64,000 nucleotides of DNA, taken from contig JBCCTU010000002.1 in assembly GCA_039198065.1 (NCBI GenBank), forward strand, positions 620,001 through 684,000, given 5' to 3'. Source of the stretch: CALHVX01 sp039198065 (lineage in GTDB: Bacteria > Pseudomonadota > Gammaproteobacteria > Pseudomonadales > Azotimanducaceae). Below, one piece after another: positions 1-7,353 of this stretch. Made by a program: the position numbers and the translations under genes. Within the stretch, counting starts at the first letter, position 1. Each line of letters opens with the position of its first letter. Below the pieces are notes generated by a model that made no database searches, was not told where the DNA came from, and worked only from the letters and a program-made list of their open reading frames with translations.

Positions 1-1232
1 TTAAGGCGTTCGTAGGGCTCCGCTTGACCGTGTCGACGCATGACCGTTTGCACGGCTTCTCCGAGCACCTCCCAGTTTGCATCCAGATCGGCGTCGAGCT
101 GAGCACCGTTTACCCGCAGCTTGCCTAGGCCTTTGACGATGGCGTCGCACGCCAGGAACGCGTGCGCGAAGGCGGATCCGAGACTTCGCAACGCCGTTGA
201 GTCCGACAGATCGCGTTGCCAGCGGGACACCGGCAGCTTGTCTGCAAGATGGCCGAGCAGGGCATTGGACAGCCCCAAATTTCCCTCGGCGTTCTCGAAA
301 TCGATGGGGTTAACCTTGTGCGGCATGGTCGACGAGCCCGTTTCGCCGGCTACGACTTCCTGGGTGAAGTAGTCGACGGCGATGTACCCCCAGAGATCCC
401 GGCACAGATCGAGAAGCACGGTGTTTACGCGCCGTTGCGCGTCGCACAGCTCCGCAATCCAGTCGTGCGGTTCAATCTGGGTGGTGTGAGGGTTGGCAGT
501 GAGTTCCAACGCACCTAAAACGCGGTTCGACAGAGCGGGCCAGTCAACGCTCGGATACGCGATCGTGTGCGCGTTGAAGTTACCTACGGCGCCATTGAGC
601 TTGGCCAGTGGTTGGACCTCCGCGAGGCGCAGCAGCTGCCGGGCCAGGCGTCGCTCAACAGTTCGAAATTCCTTGCCGAGCGTCGTAGGCGTGGCGGGCT
701 GGCCGTGAGTGCGGGCCAGCATCGGTTGCGCCGCGTAGCGCTGTGCACGGCTGTCGAGTTCAGACCTTACACGCTCAAGCGCGGGAAGGACTTCTCGCTC
801 CCGCGCGCGCTTAAGGAGCAGAGCGTAGGCGCAGTTGTTGATGTCCTCGGACGTGCAGGCGAAGTGGACGAACTCCACGTACGGCGCCAGCTCCGGTACC
901 TCGGCCAGCAGATCCTTGACGAAGTACTCGACCGCTTTCACGTCGTGATTGGTTCGTCGCTCGTAGTGCTTGATGCGTTCCGCGTCGGTGAGGTCAAACG
1001 CATGCACTCGATCTTGAAGCCTTTGCACCGCGGCGGGTGCCGGATTCGGCAGTTCTTCGATGGCGGGTTCTGCTGCCAGCGCGAGAAACCAGGCGACCTC
1101 GACCTCGACGCGCGCTCTCATGAGTGCGTATTCGCTGAACTGTTCTGCAAGGGGTGCGACGCGGCGTCGGTATCGCCCGTCAAGGGCGCTTATGGCCGTC
1201 AGCGGTGACAGCGGGTGTGTGGTGTCCGTCAT
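1..1232 (-). CDS. purB: Adenylosuccinate lyase, C-terminus cut by window edge
   Basis: Cytosolic lyase acting twice in purine synthesis: SAICAR to AICAR, and adenylosuccinate to AMP, releasing fumarate. I translated the reverse strand from ATG at 1232. It opens MTDTTHPLSPLTAISALDGRY, which is typical of proteobacterial PurB, and contains the superfamily signature GSSTMPHKVNPIDFEN with its catalytic serine loop, plus an ARTHGQPATPTTLGKE segment. About 410 codons are present. The family is near 456 residues, so roughly 45 C-terminal residues lie left of position 1. The start lies 4 bases after the hflD stop, so it is the last gene of an mnmA-hflD-purB operon, the order seen in many Gammaproteobacteria. 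Confidence 0.96.
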   Translation of the reverse strand, partial: MTDTTHPLSPLTAISALDGRYRRRVAPLAEQFSEYALMRARVEVEVAWFLALAAEPAIEELPNPAPAAVQRLQDRVHAFDLTDAERIKHYERRTNHDVKAVEYFVKDLLAEVPELAPYVEFVHFACTSEDINNCAYALLLKRAREREVLPALERVRSELDSRAQRYAAQPMLARTHGQPATPTTLGKEFRTVERRLARQLLRLAEVQPLAKLNGAVGNFNAHTIAYPSVDWPALSNRVLGALELTANPHTTQIEPHDWIAELCDAQRRVNTVLLDLCRDLWGYIAVDYFTQEVVAGETGSSTMPHKVNPIDFENAEGNLGLSNALLGHLADKLPVSRWQRDLSDSTALRSLGSAFAHAFLACDAIVKGLGKLRVNGAQLDADLDANWEVLGEAVQTVMRRHGQAEPYERL

Positions 1233-1236
1233 ACCC

Positions 1237-1923
1237 TCAGCGCTCGTCCTGCGGTGGGTCTTCCTGTGGTGGGTCGTCCTGTGGTGGGTCGTGCCGGGGC
1301 GGTTCAGCCTCGGTGCCGGCCTCCCGCAGCGCCGCAACGATTCGACCTCGACTGAACACGAGCTGCCGTCGCTTGCCGCCCAAACGCAGCCAGAGCCAAC
1401 CCATCCGTACGCCGCACAAGAGCAGCGCCCGGATCTGGGCTGCGACCGCCGGTTGCTGGAGCGCGCGGGCGGAACCACTGACCTGAATTCGCTGGCCAAG
1501 GTGGCTTATGGACTGCTTGTAGATGTCCGCGAGCGATTCGTCCGCATCGTCGCTCAACGCGTCGAGCAATTCGGCTAACCGATTACGTACCGCCGGTTGT
1601 TGATTAAGCATCTCCGCCAGCTGCACTAGCTGTACGGTATAGAGCACGTCGCGACGATCACTCTCATTTGCGGAGAGGACCTCGGCGGCGCTGTGGGCGG
1701 CCCGTTGAAACGCCGGTAGATCATTGAAGATCAGCTCCCAGCGCTCGGGCTCGCGAACGACGGTGGCCGCAACGAGCGCATCGCGCAGCGCCTGCTGTTC
1801 GGAATCGAGGGTTTGATCGTCGGCCAGTTGACGAACCAGCCGCGCGGCACCGACGGCGCCGGCAAGGGCCAGACTTCGCCGATCCAGGCCCTCGAGCGTC
1901 TGCTCGTCTGGCGGTGTCGTCAT
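1237..1923 (-). CDS. hflD: HflD-like lysogenization regulator homologue
   Basis: HflD (DUF489) is a mostly helical, peripheral inner-membrane protein. In E. coli it affects phage lambda CII, and its wider role is unclear. The 228-residue product has the family pattern of an acidic helical N-terminus (DRRSLALAGAVGAARLVRQL), a central LYTVQLVQLAEML helix and a C-terminal IRALLLCGVRMGWLWLRLGG segment. Position supports the call: it overlaps the mnmA stop/start by 4 bases and is followed by purB. The last 20 or so residues are a proline/acid tail (PPQDD, PPQED) made by a 15-bp tandem repeat. That tail is not a normal part of the family. Confidence 0.9.
   Translation of the reverse strand: MTTPPDEQTLEGLDRRSLALAGAVGAARLVRQLADDQTLDSEQQALRDALVAATVVREPERWELIFNDLPAFQRAAHSAAEVLSANESDRRDVLYTVQLVQLAEMLNQQPAVRNRLAELLDALSDDADESLADIYKQSISHLGQRIQVSGSARALQQPAVAAQIRALLLCGVRMGWLWLRLGGKRRQLVFSRGRIVAALREAGTEAEPPRHDPPQDDPPQEDPPQDER
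1246..1290. repeat. 15-bp tandem repeat in the hflD tail
   Basis: Three consecutive 15-bp units (GTCCTGCGGTGGGTC, TTCCTGTGGTGGGTC, GTCCTGTGGTGGGTC on the plus strand) encode the PPQ(D/E)D repeats at the C-terminus of HflD. The unit length keeps the frame, so copy-number change would lengthen or shorten the tail without disrupting the protein. Confidence 0.9.
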
Positions 1924-3005
1924 AGCATGCTACCCACAATTCGTGCGCCGCCAAGACAGCGACTCGAGTCATAAAGACACAGATATTGTCCGGGATTAAC
2001 GCCTCGTTGAGGCGCCTCGAAACGCACGGTTAGCCGCGCAGTGTCGGCAGTGTCCAGAGTGCAGCGGCTGAGGGCTTGTCGATGCCGAATGCGACCGTCG
2101 AGCTGCTGTCCTGGCGCCGGTGGCTCATCGGTAAGCCAATTTGTTTCCTCGGCGATGATTCGGTGGCGTTCGATGGTCGCGACGTCCTGCGTAACAACCA
2201 GTTCGTTCGTTTCTCGTCGCTTTTCCGCGACGATCCACGGCGCTTCTGCCGCGCCGCGGACGCCACCGATTCCAAGCCCCTGGCGTTGACCGACGGTAAA
2301 AAACTGAATACCGGGATGATCCCCTAAACGTGTGCCGCTGGTATCGATGATCGGCCCCGGTTCCGGTGGTAGGTAGGTTCCGAGAAAATCCTTGAGTCGT
2401 CGCTCACCGATGAAGCAGATTCCGGTGCTGTCTCGCTTATCGTGCACGGCCAGGCCTTCGGCGGCCGCCTTTCTTCGCACGTCGGTCTTTAGCCAGTCAC
2501 CAAGCGGGAACAGCACGTTATCGAACTGCTCTCGGGCTACGGCTTGAAGGAAATAGGTTTGGTCTTTGTTGTCGTCCACCGCTCGGTGCAGCTCTGGGCC
2601 GTTTGGGCCGGCTTCCAACCGCGCGTAGTGACCGGTGGCAATGTAGTCGGCGCCGAGGCTTCGTGCGTAGTCGGCGAAGTACCGAAACTTGATCTCCCGG
2701 TTGCAGAGTACGTCTGGATTAGGTGTTCCGCCGCGCTTGTACTCCGCTAGGAAGTCCTCGAACACGTGATCCCAGTACTCGGCCGCGAAGTTCGCCGTCA
2801 GCAGCTGGATACCGAGGCGCTTTGCAACGCGCCGGGCATCGGCGAGGTCCTGCTTCGCCGTGCAGTACTCGGTGTCGTCATCTTCGTCCCAATTTTTCAT
2901 GAACAGCCCGGACACGGCGTAGCCCTGCTCCAGAAGCAGCGCGGCAGAGACGGCGGAATCAACACCGCCGGACAAACCGACAATAACGGTGCCCTGGGTT
3001 GCCAT
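1920..3005 (-). CDS. mnmA: tRNA-specific 2-thiouridylase MnmA
   Basis: Adenylates and thiolates U34 of tRNA Lys, Glu and Gln, taking sulfur from the Tus relay (tusDCBE lies at 19.3-20.7 kb). The 361-residue product matches family length. Visible features are the PP-loop SGGVDS at residues 12-17, the nucleophilic Cys101 in NPDVLCNREIKF, and the second active Cys197 in STGICFIGER. These correspond to the E. coli pair Cys102 and Cys199. It is the first gene of the operon with hflD and purB. The 143-bp gap to the divergent moaC would hold its promoter. Confidence 0.97.
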   Translation of the reverse strand: MATQGTVIVGLSGGVDSAVSAALLLEQGYAVSGLFMKNWDEDDDTEYCTAKQDLADARRVAKRLGIQLLTANFAAEYWDHVFEDFLAEYKRGGTPNPDVLCNREIKFRYFADYARSLGADYIATGHYARLEAGPNGPELHRAVDDNKDQTYFLQAVAREQFDNVLFPLGDWLKTDVRRKAAAEGLAVHDKRDSTGICFIGERRLKDFLGTYLPPEPGPIIDTSGTRLGDHPGIQFFTVGQRQGLGIGGVRGAAEAPWIVAEKRRETNELVVTQDVATIERHRIIAEETNWLTDEPPAPGQQLDGRIRHRQALSRCTLDTADTARLTVRFEAPQRGVNPGQYLCLYDSSRCLGGARIVGSML

Positions 3006-3136
3006 GGGTGGAAGTGTGCTCTCGTCCGAACGCGAATCGCCTTACCGCGGGCACGGCACGCGGCCTTGCTTAGCTCCAGTATACGCGTCGAAACGGAGCC
3101 AAAAAACTCACTGATCGCGATCGGTCGATCGGCACG

Positions 3137-3142
3137 TATACT
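3137..3142 (+). promoter_or_regulatory. Candidate -10 element of moaC
   Basis: TATACT lies so close to the moaC ATG (3149) that normal -10 to start spacing would place transcription on the ATG itself, giving a leaderless mRNA. The -35 is weak. The block CGTATACTGCG recurs upstream of the gene at 56066. Confidence 0.4.
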
Positions 3143-3148
3143 GCGGGC

Positions 3149-3661
3149 ATGAGTGACGATTCTACGTTTCGACCGCTAACCCATCTCGACGAGCGTGGTG
3201 CTGCGCAAATGGTCGATGTCTCGGGTAAAGCCGTAACCGCTCGGGACGCTCGGGCTCGTGCCTTTGTTGCGTTAGCACCGGACACCCTGGCCGCGGTTCG
3301 CGACGGGGCCATGCCGAAAGGCGACGTTCTGGCGGTTGCACGAATCGCCGGAATCCAGGCGGCGAAACGCTGCAGTGAACTGATTCCGCTGTGCCATCCG
3401 CTGCCGCTGGCAAAGACAACGATTGACCTTGCGCTGTTCGATAACGGCATCGAAGTGCAGGCAAGCTGCCGGGTCACGGGACAAACCGGGGTCGAGATGG
3501 AGGCACTTACGGCGGCGTCGGTCGCTGCCCTGACGATTTACGATATGTGCAAAGCCATCGACCGCGGTATTCGCATAGAGTGCGTGGAGTTGCTGGAAAA
3601 ACACGGTGGGAAGTCCGGCAGCTGGACGCGCCAGGACCTCGCGCAACGCGACGAGACATGA
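3149..3661 (+). CDS. moaC: Cyclic pyranopterin monophosphate synthase MoaC
   Basis: Converts the MoaA product (3',8-cyclo-GTP) into cyclic pyranopterin monophosphate, the second step of molybdenum cofactor synthesis. The 170-residue protein has the family hallmarks AAQMVDVSGKAVTAR, MPKGDVLAVARIAGIQAAKR, LIPLCHPLPL, GQTGVEMEALTAASVAALTIYDMCKA and the catalytic-region EKHGGKSGSW. Its stop overlaps the moaD start (ATGA), so moaCDE is one translationally coupled unit. No moaB or mog is nearby, and moaA is 47 kb away. Confidence 0.97.
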   Translation: MSDDSTFRPLTHLDERGAAQMVDVSGKAVTARDARARAFVALAPDTLAAVRDGAMPKGDVLAVARIAGIQAAKRCSELIPLCHPLPLAKTTIDLALFDNGIEVQASCRVTGQTGVEMEALTAASVAALTIYDMCKAIDRGIRIECVELLEKHGGKSGSWTRQDLAQRDET

Positions 3662-3966
3662 GCGGAGGAATCGCACTGACTGTGATGTTCTTTGCCTCGC
3701 TGCGGGAGCAACTGGCGACCGAATCGCTTGCGCTGACGCTGGCGCCGGAGTCCCGGCAGGCGTCGGATCGCTGGGACCGCAGTGTGTTCATTAGCGCCGT
3801 TGCGGAGGCGCTAGCAGGGCCTCGCATTGATGCGCAGACCGTCATCGAGTTGCTAGCAGCGCCGAACGTGCGGTTGGCAGTCAACCAGACGCTCGTTGCC
3901 GACGACGACCTCGTGCTTACCAGCGGCGACACGGTGGCATTTCTTCCACCGGTGACCGGCGGCTAG
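3658..3966 (+). CDS. moaD: Molybdopterin synthase small subunit MoaD
   Basis: Ubiquitin-fold sulfur carrier. Its C-terminal Gly-Gly is thiocarboxylated and donates sulfur within the MoaD-MoaE molybdopterin synthase. The 102-residue product starts at the ATG overlapping the moaC stop. An in-frame ATG further upstream lies inside moaC and is unlikely to be used. The beta-grasp opening (LTVMFFASLREQL), the DTVAFLPPVTGG ending and the position between moaC and moaE identify it. The segment around residues 30-45 (PESRQASDRWDRSVF) is longer than in short MoaD proteins. Confidence 0.94.
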   Translation: MSGGIALTVMFFASLREQLATESLALTLAPESRQASDRWDRSVFISAVAEALAGPRIDAQTVIELLAAPNVRLAVNQTLVADDDLVLTSGDTVAFLPPVTGG

Positions 3967-3970
3967 GACC

Positions 3971-4492
3971 GTGACGCCGACGCTGGACATTCGTATCCAG
4001 ACCGCTGACTTCGATCTGAGGGTTGAGCTTGACCGGATCCGGACTGCGCTGCCTGGACAGATCGGCGCGGTGGCGTCGTTCGTCGGGCTGGTGCGTGATC
4101 AGCGCCCGCCCGTCGATCACGCGGCGCTGGGTGTCGATCCGTCGGCAGCGGACCCGGGGACGGACGCGATCGATGAGCTGTTGCTCGAACACTACCCGGG
4201 TATGACGGAGCGCAGCATGCTTGCCATGGCCGAATCGGCGGCGGAACGGTGGGCGCTGAAGGCCATCACTGCGGTTCATCGGGTCGGCAGCCTGAAACCG
4301 AGCGACCAGATCGTGCTGGTCGTGGTCGCGTCCTCCCACCGTCCGGAAGCCTTCGCTGCCTGCGAATACCTCATGGATTATCTGAAGACCGACGCCATTA
4401 TCTGGAAGCGCGAACGCACCCGACGTGGTACCCGGTGGCTGGAACCGACGAGCAGTGACCGGGATAGACGAGAAAAGTGGTCCTCTCACTAG
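3971..4492 (+). CDS. moaE: Molybdopterin synthase catalytic subunit MoaE
   Basis: Catalytic partner of MoaD, inserting two dithiolene sulfurs into cyclic pyranopterin monophosphate. The 173-residue product begins at GTG, four bases after the moaD stop. Family motifs are VASFVGLVRD, LLLEHYPGMTERSM, AITAVHRVGSLKPSDQIVLV, SSHRPEAFAACEYLMDYLKT and IIWKRE; the two lysines in the last two match the catalytic lysines of E. coli MoaE. A segment of about 20 residues around PPVDHAALGVDPSAADPG is inserted between the first strand and the LLLEHY motif, which makes the protein longer than the usual 150. Confidence 0.95.
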   Translation: MTPTLDIRIQTADFDLRVELDRIRTALPGQIGAVASFVGLVRDQRPPVDHAALGVDPSAADPGTDAIDELLLEHYPGMTERSMLAMAESAAERWALKAITAVHRVGSLKPSDQIVLVVVASSHRPEAFAACEYLMDYLKTDAIIWKRERTRRGTRWLEPTSSDRDRREKWSSH

Positions 4493-4501
4493 CGCCTCAC
4501 A

Positions 4502-4507
4502 TATACT
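4502..4507 (+). promoter_or_regulatory. Candidate -10 element upstream of icd
   Basis: TATACT just after the moaE stop is the best -10 candidate for icd. It would give a leader of about 125 bases. The -35 is poor, and there is no second line of evidence. Confidence 0.3.
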
Positions 4508-4637
4508 TCGCACCGCTTTGACCGGCCGGAATGCGATCAGAGACCGTTACCGATCTCTGTTGGCCACCGTTCACTAGAGATCGGGGCCGAAGGATTTCCG
4601 GCCAACACACATCGCCACGCGCTACAGGGAGCATTTC

Positions 4638-5894
4638 ATGGCCTACGAGCACATTCACGTGCCAACGGATGGAGCGAAGATCACGGTAAACGCCGACAAG
4701 TCGCTGTCCATTCCAGATAACCCGATCATCCCCTTCATCGAGGGTGATGGCATCGGGGTCGACATCACGCCGGTCATGATCGATGTCGTCGATGCGGCCG
4801 TAGAGAAAGCCTACGGCGGCCAGCGCAAGATTCACTGGATGGAGATTTACTCCGGTGAAAAGTCGCTCGAAGTCTACGGCGAGGATGAATGGTTACCAAA
4901 AGAGACGTTGACGGCGATGGAAGAGTTCATCGTCGGCATCAAGGGACCCATGACCACCCCGGTCGGTGGCGGCATACGCTCGCTCAATGTTGCGTTGCGG
5001 CAGGAACTCGACCTGTACGTATGCCAGCGCCCGGTGCGCTGGTTCAGCGGTGTGCCGAGCCCCGTAGTCGCGCCGCAAAAAACCGACATGGTGATCTTTC
5101 GTGAGAACACCGAAGACATCTACGCCGGGGTCGAGTGGGAAGCCGGCACGGCGGGCGCTACTCAGGTGCTCGATTTTCTCGAACAGCAGATGGGGGTGAA
5201 CAAGATTCGGTTCACCAAAAACTGCGGCGTCGGGATCAAACCGGTGTCCGAGGAGGGCAGTAAACGGCTTATCCGCAAAGCGATCCGCTATGCGTTGGAC
5301 GAAGATCGGGCCTCGGTGACGCTCGTTCACAAAGGCAACATCATGAAGTTCACCGAGGGCGCCTTCAAAGACTGGGGGTACGAACTGGCAGTCGAGGAAT
5401 TCGGCGGGTCACCGCTCGACGGAGGACCCTGGCACGTCATCAAGAATCCGAGCACCGGCAAAGAGCTGATCATCAAAGACGTAATCGCCGACGCCATGCT
5501 TCAGCAGGTGCTTACGCGCCCAGACGAATACGACGTCATCGCAACCATGAACCTCAACGGGGACTATCTGTCCGATGCCCTGGCCGCGCAGGTCGGCGGG
5601 ATCGGCATTGCACCGGGTGCCAACATCGGCGACGCCATTGCTCTCTTCGAAGCAACTCATGGCACCGCGCCGAAGTACGCGGGCCAGGACAAGGTCAATC
5701 CGGGCTCACTGATCCTGTCGGCAGAAATGATGCTGCGCCACATGGGCTGGCGCGAAGCAGCCGACCTAATCGTCAAAGGGATCGAGGGTGCAATCGGCGC
5801 CAAGACCGTGACCTACGACTTTGAGCGCCTCATGAGCGGTGCCACGCTGCTCAAATGCTCTGCCTTTGGCGCAGCGATGATCGCCAAGATGTAG
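4638..5894 (+). CDS. icd: NADP-dependent isocitrate dehydrogenase
   Basis: TCA-cycle enzyme oxidatively decarboxylating isocitrate to 2-oxoglutarate. The 418-residue length equals that of the E. coli-type homodimeric enzyme. Substrate-site features include GGGIRSLNVALRQELDLYVC, with Ser115 at the position that AceK phosphorylates in E. coli, and FRENTEDIYAGVEW. The cofactor and metal regions are visible as MNLNGDYLSDALAAQVGGIGIAPGAN and EATHGTAPKYAGQDKVNPGS. No aceK is in the window. It converges with the cold-shock gene, with an 8-bp gap between the stops. Confidence 0.97.
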   Translation: MAYEHIHVPTDGAKITVNADKSLSIPDNPIIPFIEGDGIGVDITPVMIDVVDAAVEKAYGGQRKIHWMEIYSGEKSLEVYGEDEWLPKETLTAMEEFIVGIKGPMTTPVGGGIRSLNVALRQELDLYVCQRPVRWFSGVPSPVVAPQKTDMVIFRENTEDIYAGVEWEAGTAGATQVLDFLEQQMGVNKIRFTKNCGVGIKPVSEEGSKRLIRKAIRYALDEDRASVTLVHKGNIMKFTEGAFKDWGYELAVEEFGGSPLDGGPWHVIKNPSTGKELIIKDVIADAMLQQVLTRPDEYDVIATMNLNGDYLSDALAAQVGGIGIAPGANIGDAIALFEATHGTAPKYAGQDKVNPGSLILSAEMMLRHMGWREAADLIVKGIEGAIGAKTVTYDFERLMSGATLLKCSAFGAAMIAKM

Positions 5895-5902
5895 TCGCTG
5901 CG

Positions 5903-6205
5903 TCAGCGGTCCTCGGATTCCCGGGCGGGCACCTGTTCGTGCTCCGCCATTCTCTCGGTCTGGGACGCGTCGCCGTTGTCCTGGACCGATAGACCGACGG
6001 AATCCGCGGAGACGATGTTGACCGCATGGTGGCCCTTAGGCCCTTGGATGATGTCATACGCCACCGGTTGGCCGGCTTTTAAGGTTTTGTAGCCGTCCAT
6101 CTGGATCACCGAGTAGTGGGCGAACAGATCGCCACCCCCTTCATCCGGCAAGATGAACCCATATCCCTTTGCGTTGTTAAACCACTTTACCTTGCCCGTT
6201 GGCAC
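5903..6205 (-). CDS. cspD: CspD-like cold-shock domain protein
   Basis: Single-stranded nucleic-acid-binding protein. The cold-shock domain fills residues 3-68: GKVKWFNNAKGYGFI with RNP1 (KGYGFI, 13-18) and the RNP2-like DLFAHYSVI from residue 26. The 30-residue hydrophilic acidic tail has no known domain. The icd-cspD-clpS-clpA order is the classic gammaproteobacterial one, in which CspD is a stationary-phase replication inhibitor. That role here is inferred from synteny and domain, not from a diagnostic residue. Confidence 0.88.
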   Translation of the reverse strand: MPTGKVKWFNNAKGYGFILPDEGGGDLFAHYSVIQMDGYKTLKAGQPVAYDIIQGPKGHHAVNIVSADSVGLSVQDNGDASQTERMAEHEQVPARESEDR

Positions 6206-6873
6206 GGCCGCTGCCCTCCATCGTCCGCGACGGTAGCTCGTGCGTGGCTCGGTGAAATCCCCGGATTGCCACTGGACGCTGTCCTACCTGCGGGCTGCAT
6301 TGTTTGGTTTGTTCATCTCAAATAACCAACCAGTAACCGCGCTGATGTGCATATCCTCAAGCGGTGCTGATTGACCTCAAGACGTGCCCTCGTCCAGGAG
6401 GGCCGAGCGCAGCTTACGCTAATTTGCGATAGTTAGGCTATCCCTTTGAAATTTAGGCGGTTGGCCTAAAATAGCCTGGGGTGAACGCGAGCCCTGTCGG
6501 TCCAGCTTCGGTCGTGGTTTGAAATGAAAGTAGATGATCCTGGCTCGGACAGTGATCACACGCTCTTCGTTTCAAAGTCGTATCGGCCGGTACTCGCGCG
6601 GCGCCGTTCGGCACCGGTGCTCAGGTGCCGGAGCATCTTGTTCACGGTTGTATCTCAACCGGGCGCGCAGGCTCAGCACGCGTTGCAAGGACTCATCGTC
6701 GACATACACTGGACGTACGACGGGTTCGTTTCGGCATTGATTATTCGCCAGCCGGCACCACATTTAAGGTTAGTCCGCGCGCTTGGGTGCAGCGCTTGAG
6801 TAAGAGCGCCGCCGCTCCGATCAGCGTCGTTGGATCTGTTTTGAATGATACGAACTGAGGAACCGAGTACAGC
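6206..6873. other. 668-bp gap upstream of clpS with a nested inverted repeat
   Basis: No convincing gene. Short open frames here show no recognisable domain and no good ribosome binding site. The one clear structure is a nested inverted repeat at 6435-6477: outer arms AGGCTAT and ATAGCCT enclose inner arms TTTAGGC and GCCTAAA around a 5-base loop, with a 10-base one-sided bulge. No T-run follows, so it is not a simple terminator. It may be an RNA structure or a protein-binding site upstream of clpS. Confidence 0.5.
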
Positions 6874-6996
6874 GTGAGAAGGTCTGAGTCAGCAGAGCGG
6901 CGCGGTATGGCGGCGGATGAGTTGTCTCAGTGCGTCGATCGACCGATGGCGAGCACCCCTTGGTCAGCATTCGTCGGCATGCGAGCCATTGTACGA

Positions 6997-7338
6997 ATGG
7001 GACCCGGCGATGACAGCGACGAGCCGTCCGACATCGATCCCGACAGCGGGGTAGCGACGGTCGAACAGCAGCCTGACCTGAAGCGACCATCCATGTACAA
7101 GGTGATCATTCTGAATGACGACTACACCCCGATGGAATTCGTCGTCCATGTGTTAGAAAACTTCTTCAGCATGGCGCGGGAGAAGGCGACACAGATCATG
7201 TTGCAGATTCACACCCAAGGCAGCGCCGTCGTCGGGATCTTTCCGAAGGATCTGGCAGAGTCCAAATCGGAACAGGTCAACCAGTACGCACAGGAAAACC
7301 AGCACCCGCTCATGTCAACCGTCGAGATGAGCGACTGA
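6997..7338 (+). CDS. clpS: ClpS adaptor for N-degron substrates
   Basis: ClpS delivers proteins with bulky hydrophobic N-terminal residues to ClpA/ClpP. The core is diagnostic: RPSMYKVIILNDDYTPMEFV, FFSMAREKATQIMLQIHTQG, VNQYAQENQHPL. The start is uncertain. The frame is open back to a GTG at 6874, with ATGs at 6907, 6946, 6979 and 6997. I chose 6997 because the 113-residue product fits the usual ClpS length and the residues before it look non-coding. None of the candidates has a strong ribosome binding site. clpA follows 15 bases downstream. Confidence 0.93.
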   Translation: MGPGDDSDEPSDIDPDSGVATVEQQPDLKRPSMYKVIILNDDYTPMEFVVHVLENFFSMAREKATQIMLQIHTQGSAVVGIFPKDLAESKSEQVNQYAQENQHPLMSTVEMSD

Positions 7339-7353
7339 ACTCAGGGCAGAAGT

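Noticed and set aside
3917..4513. Antisense frame of 198 codons over moaE
   Set aside because: Shadow of moaE, which has full family motifs on the plus strand.
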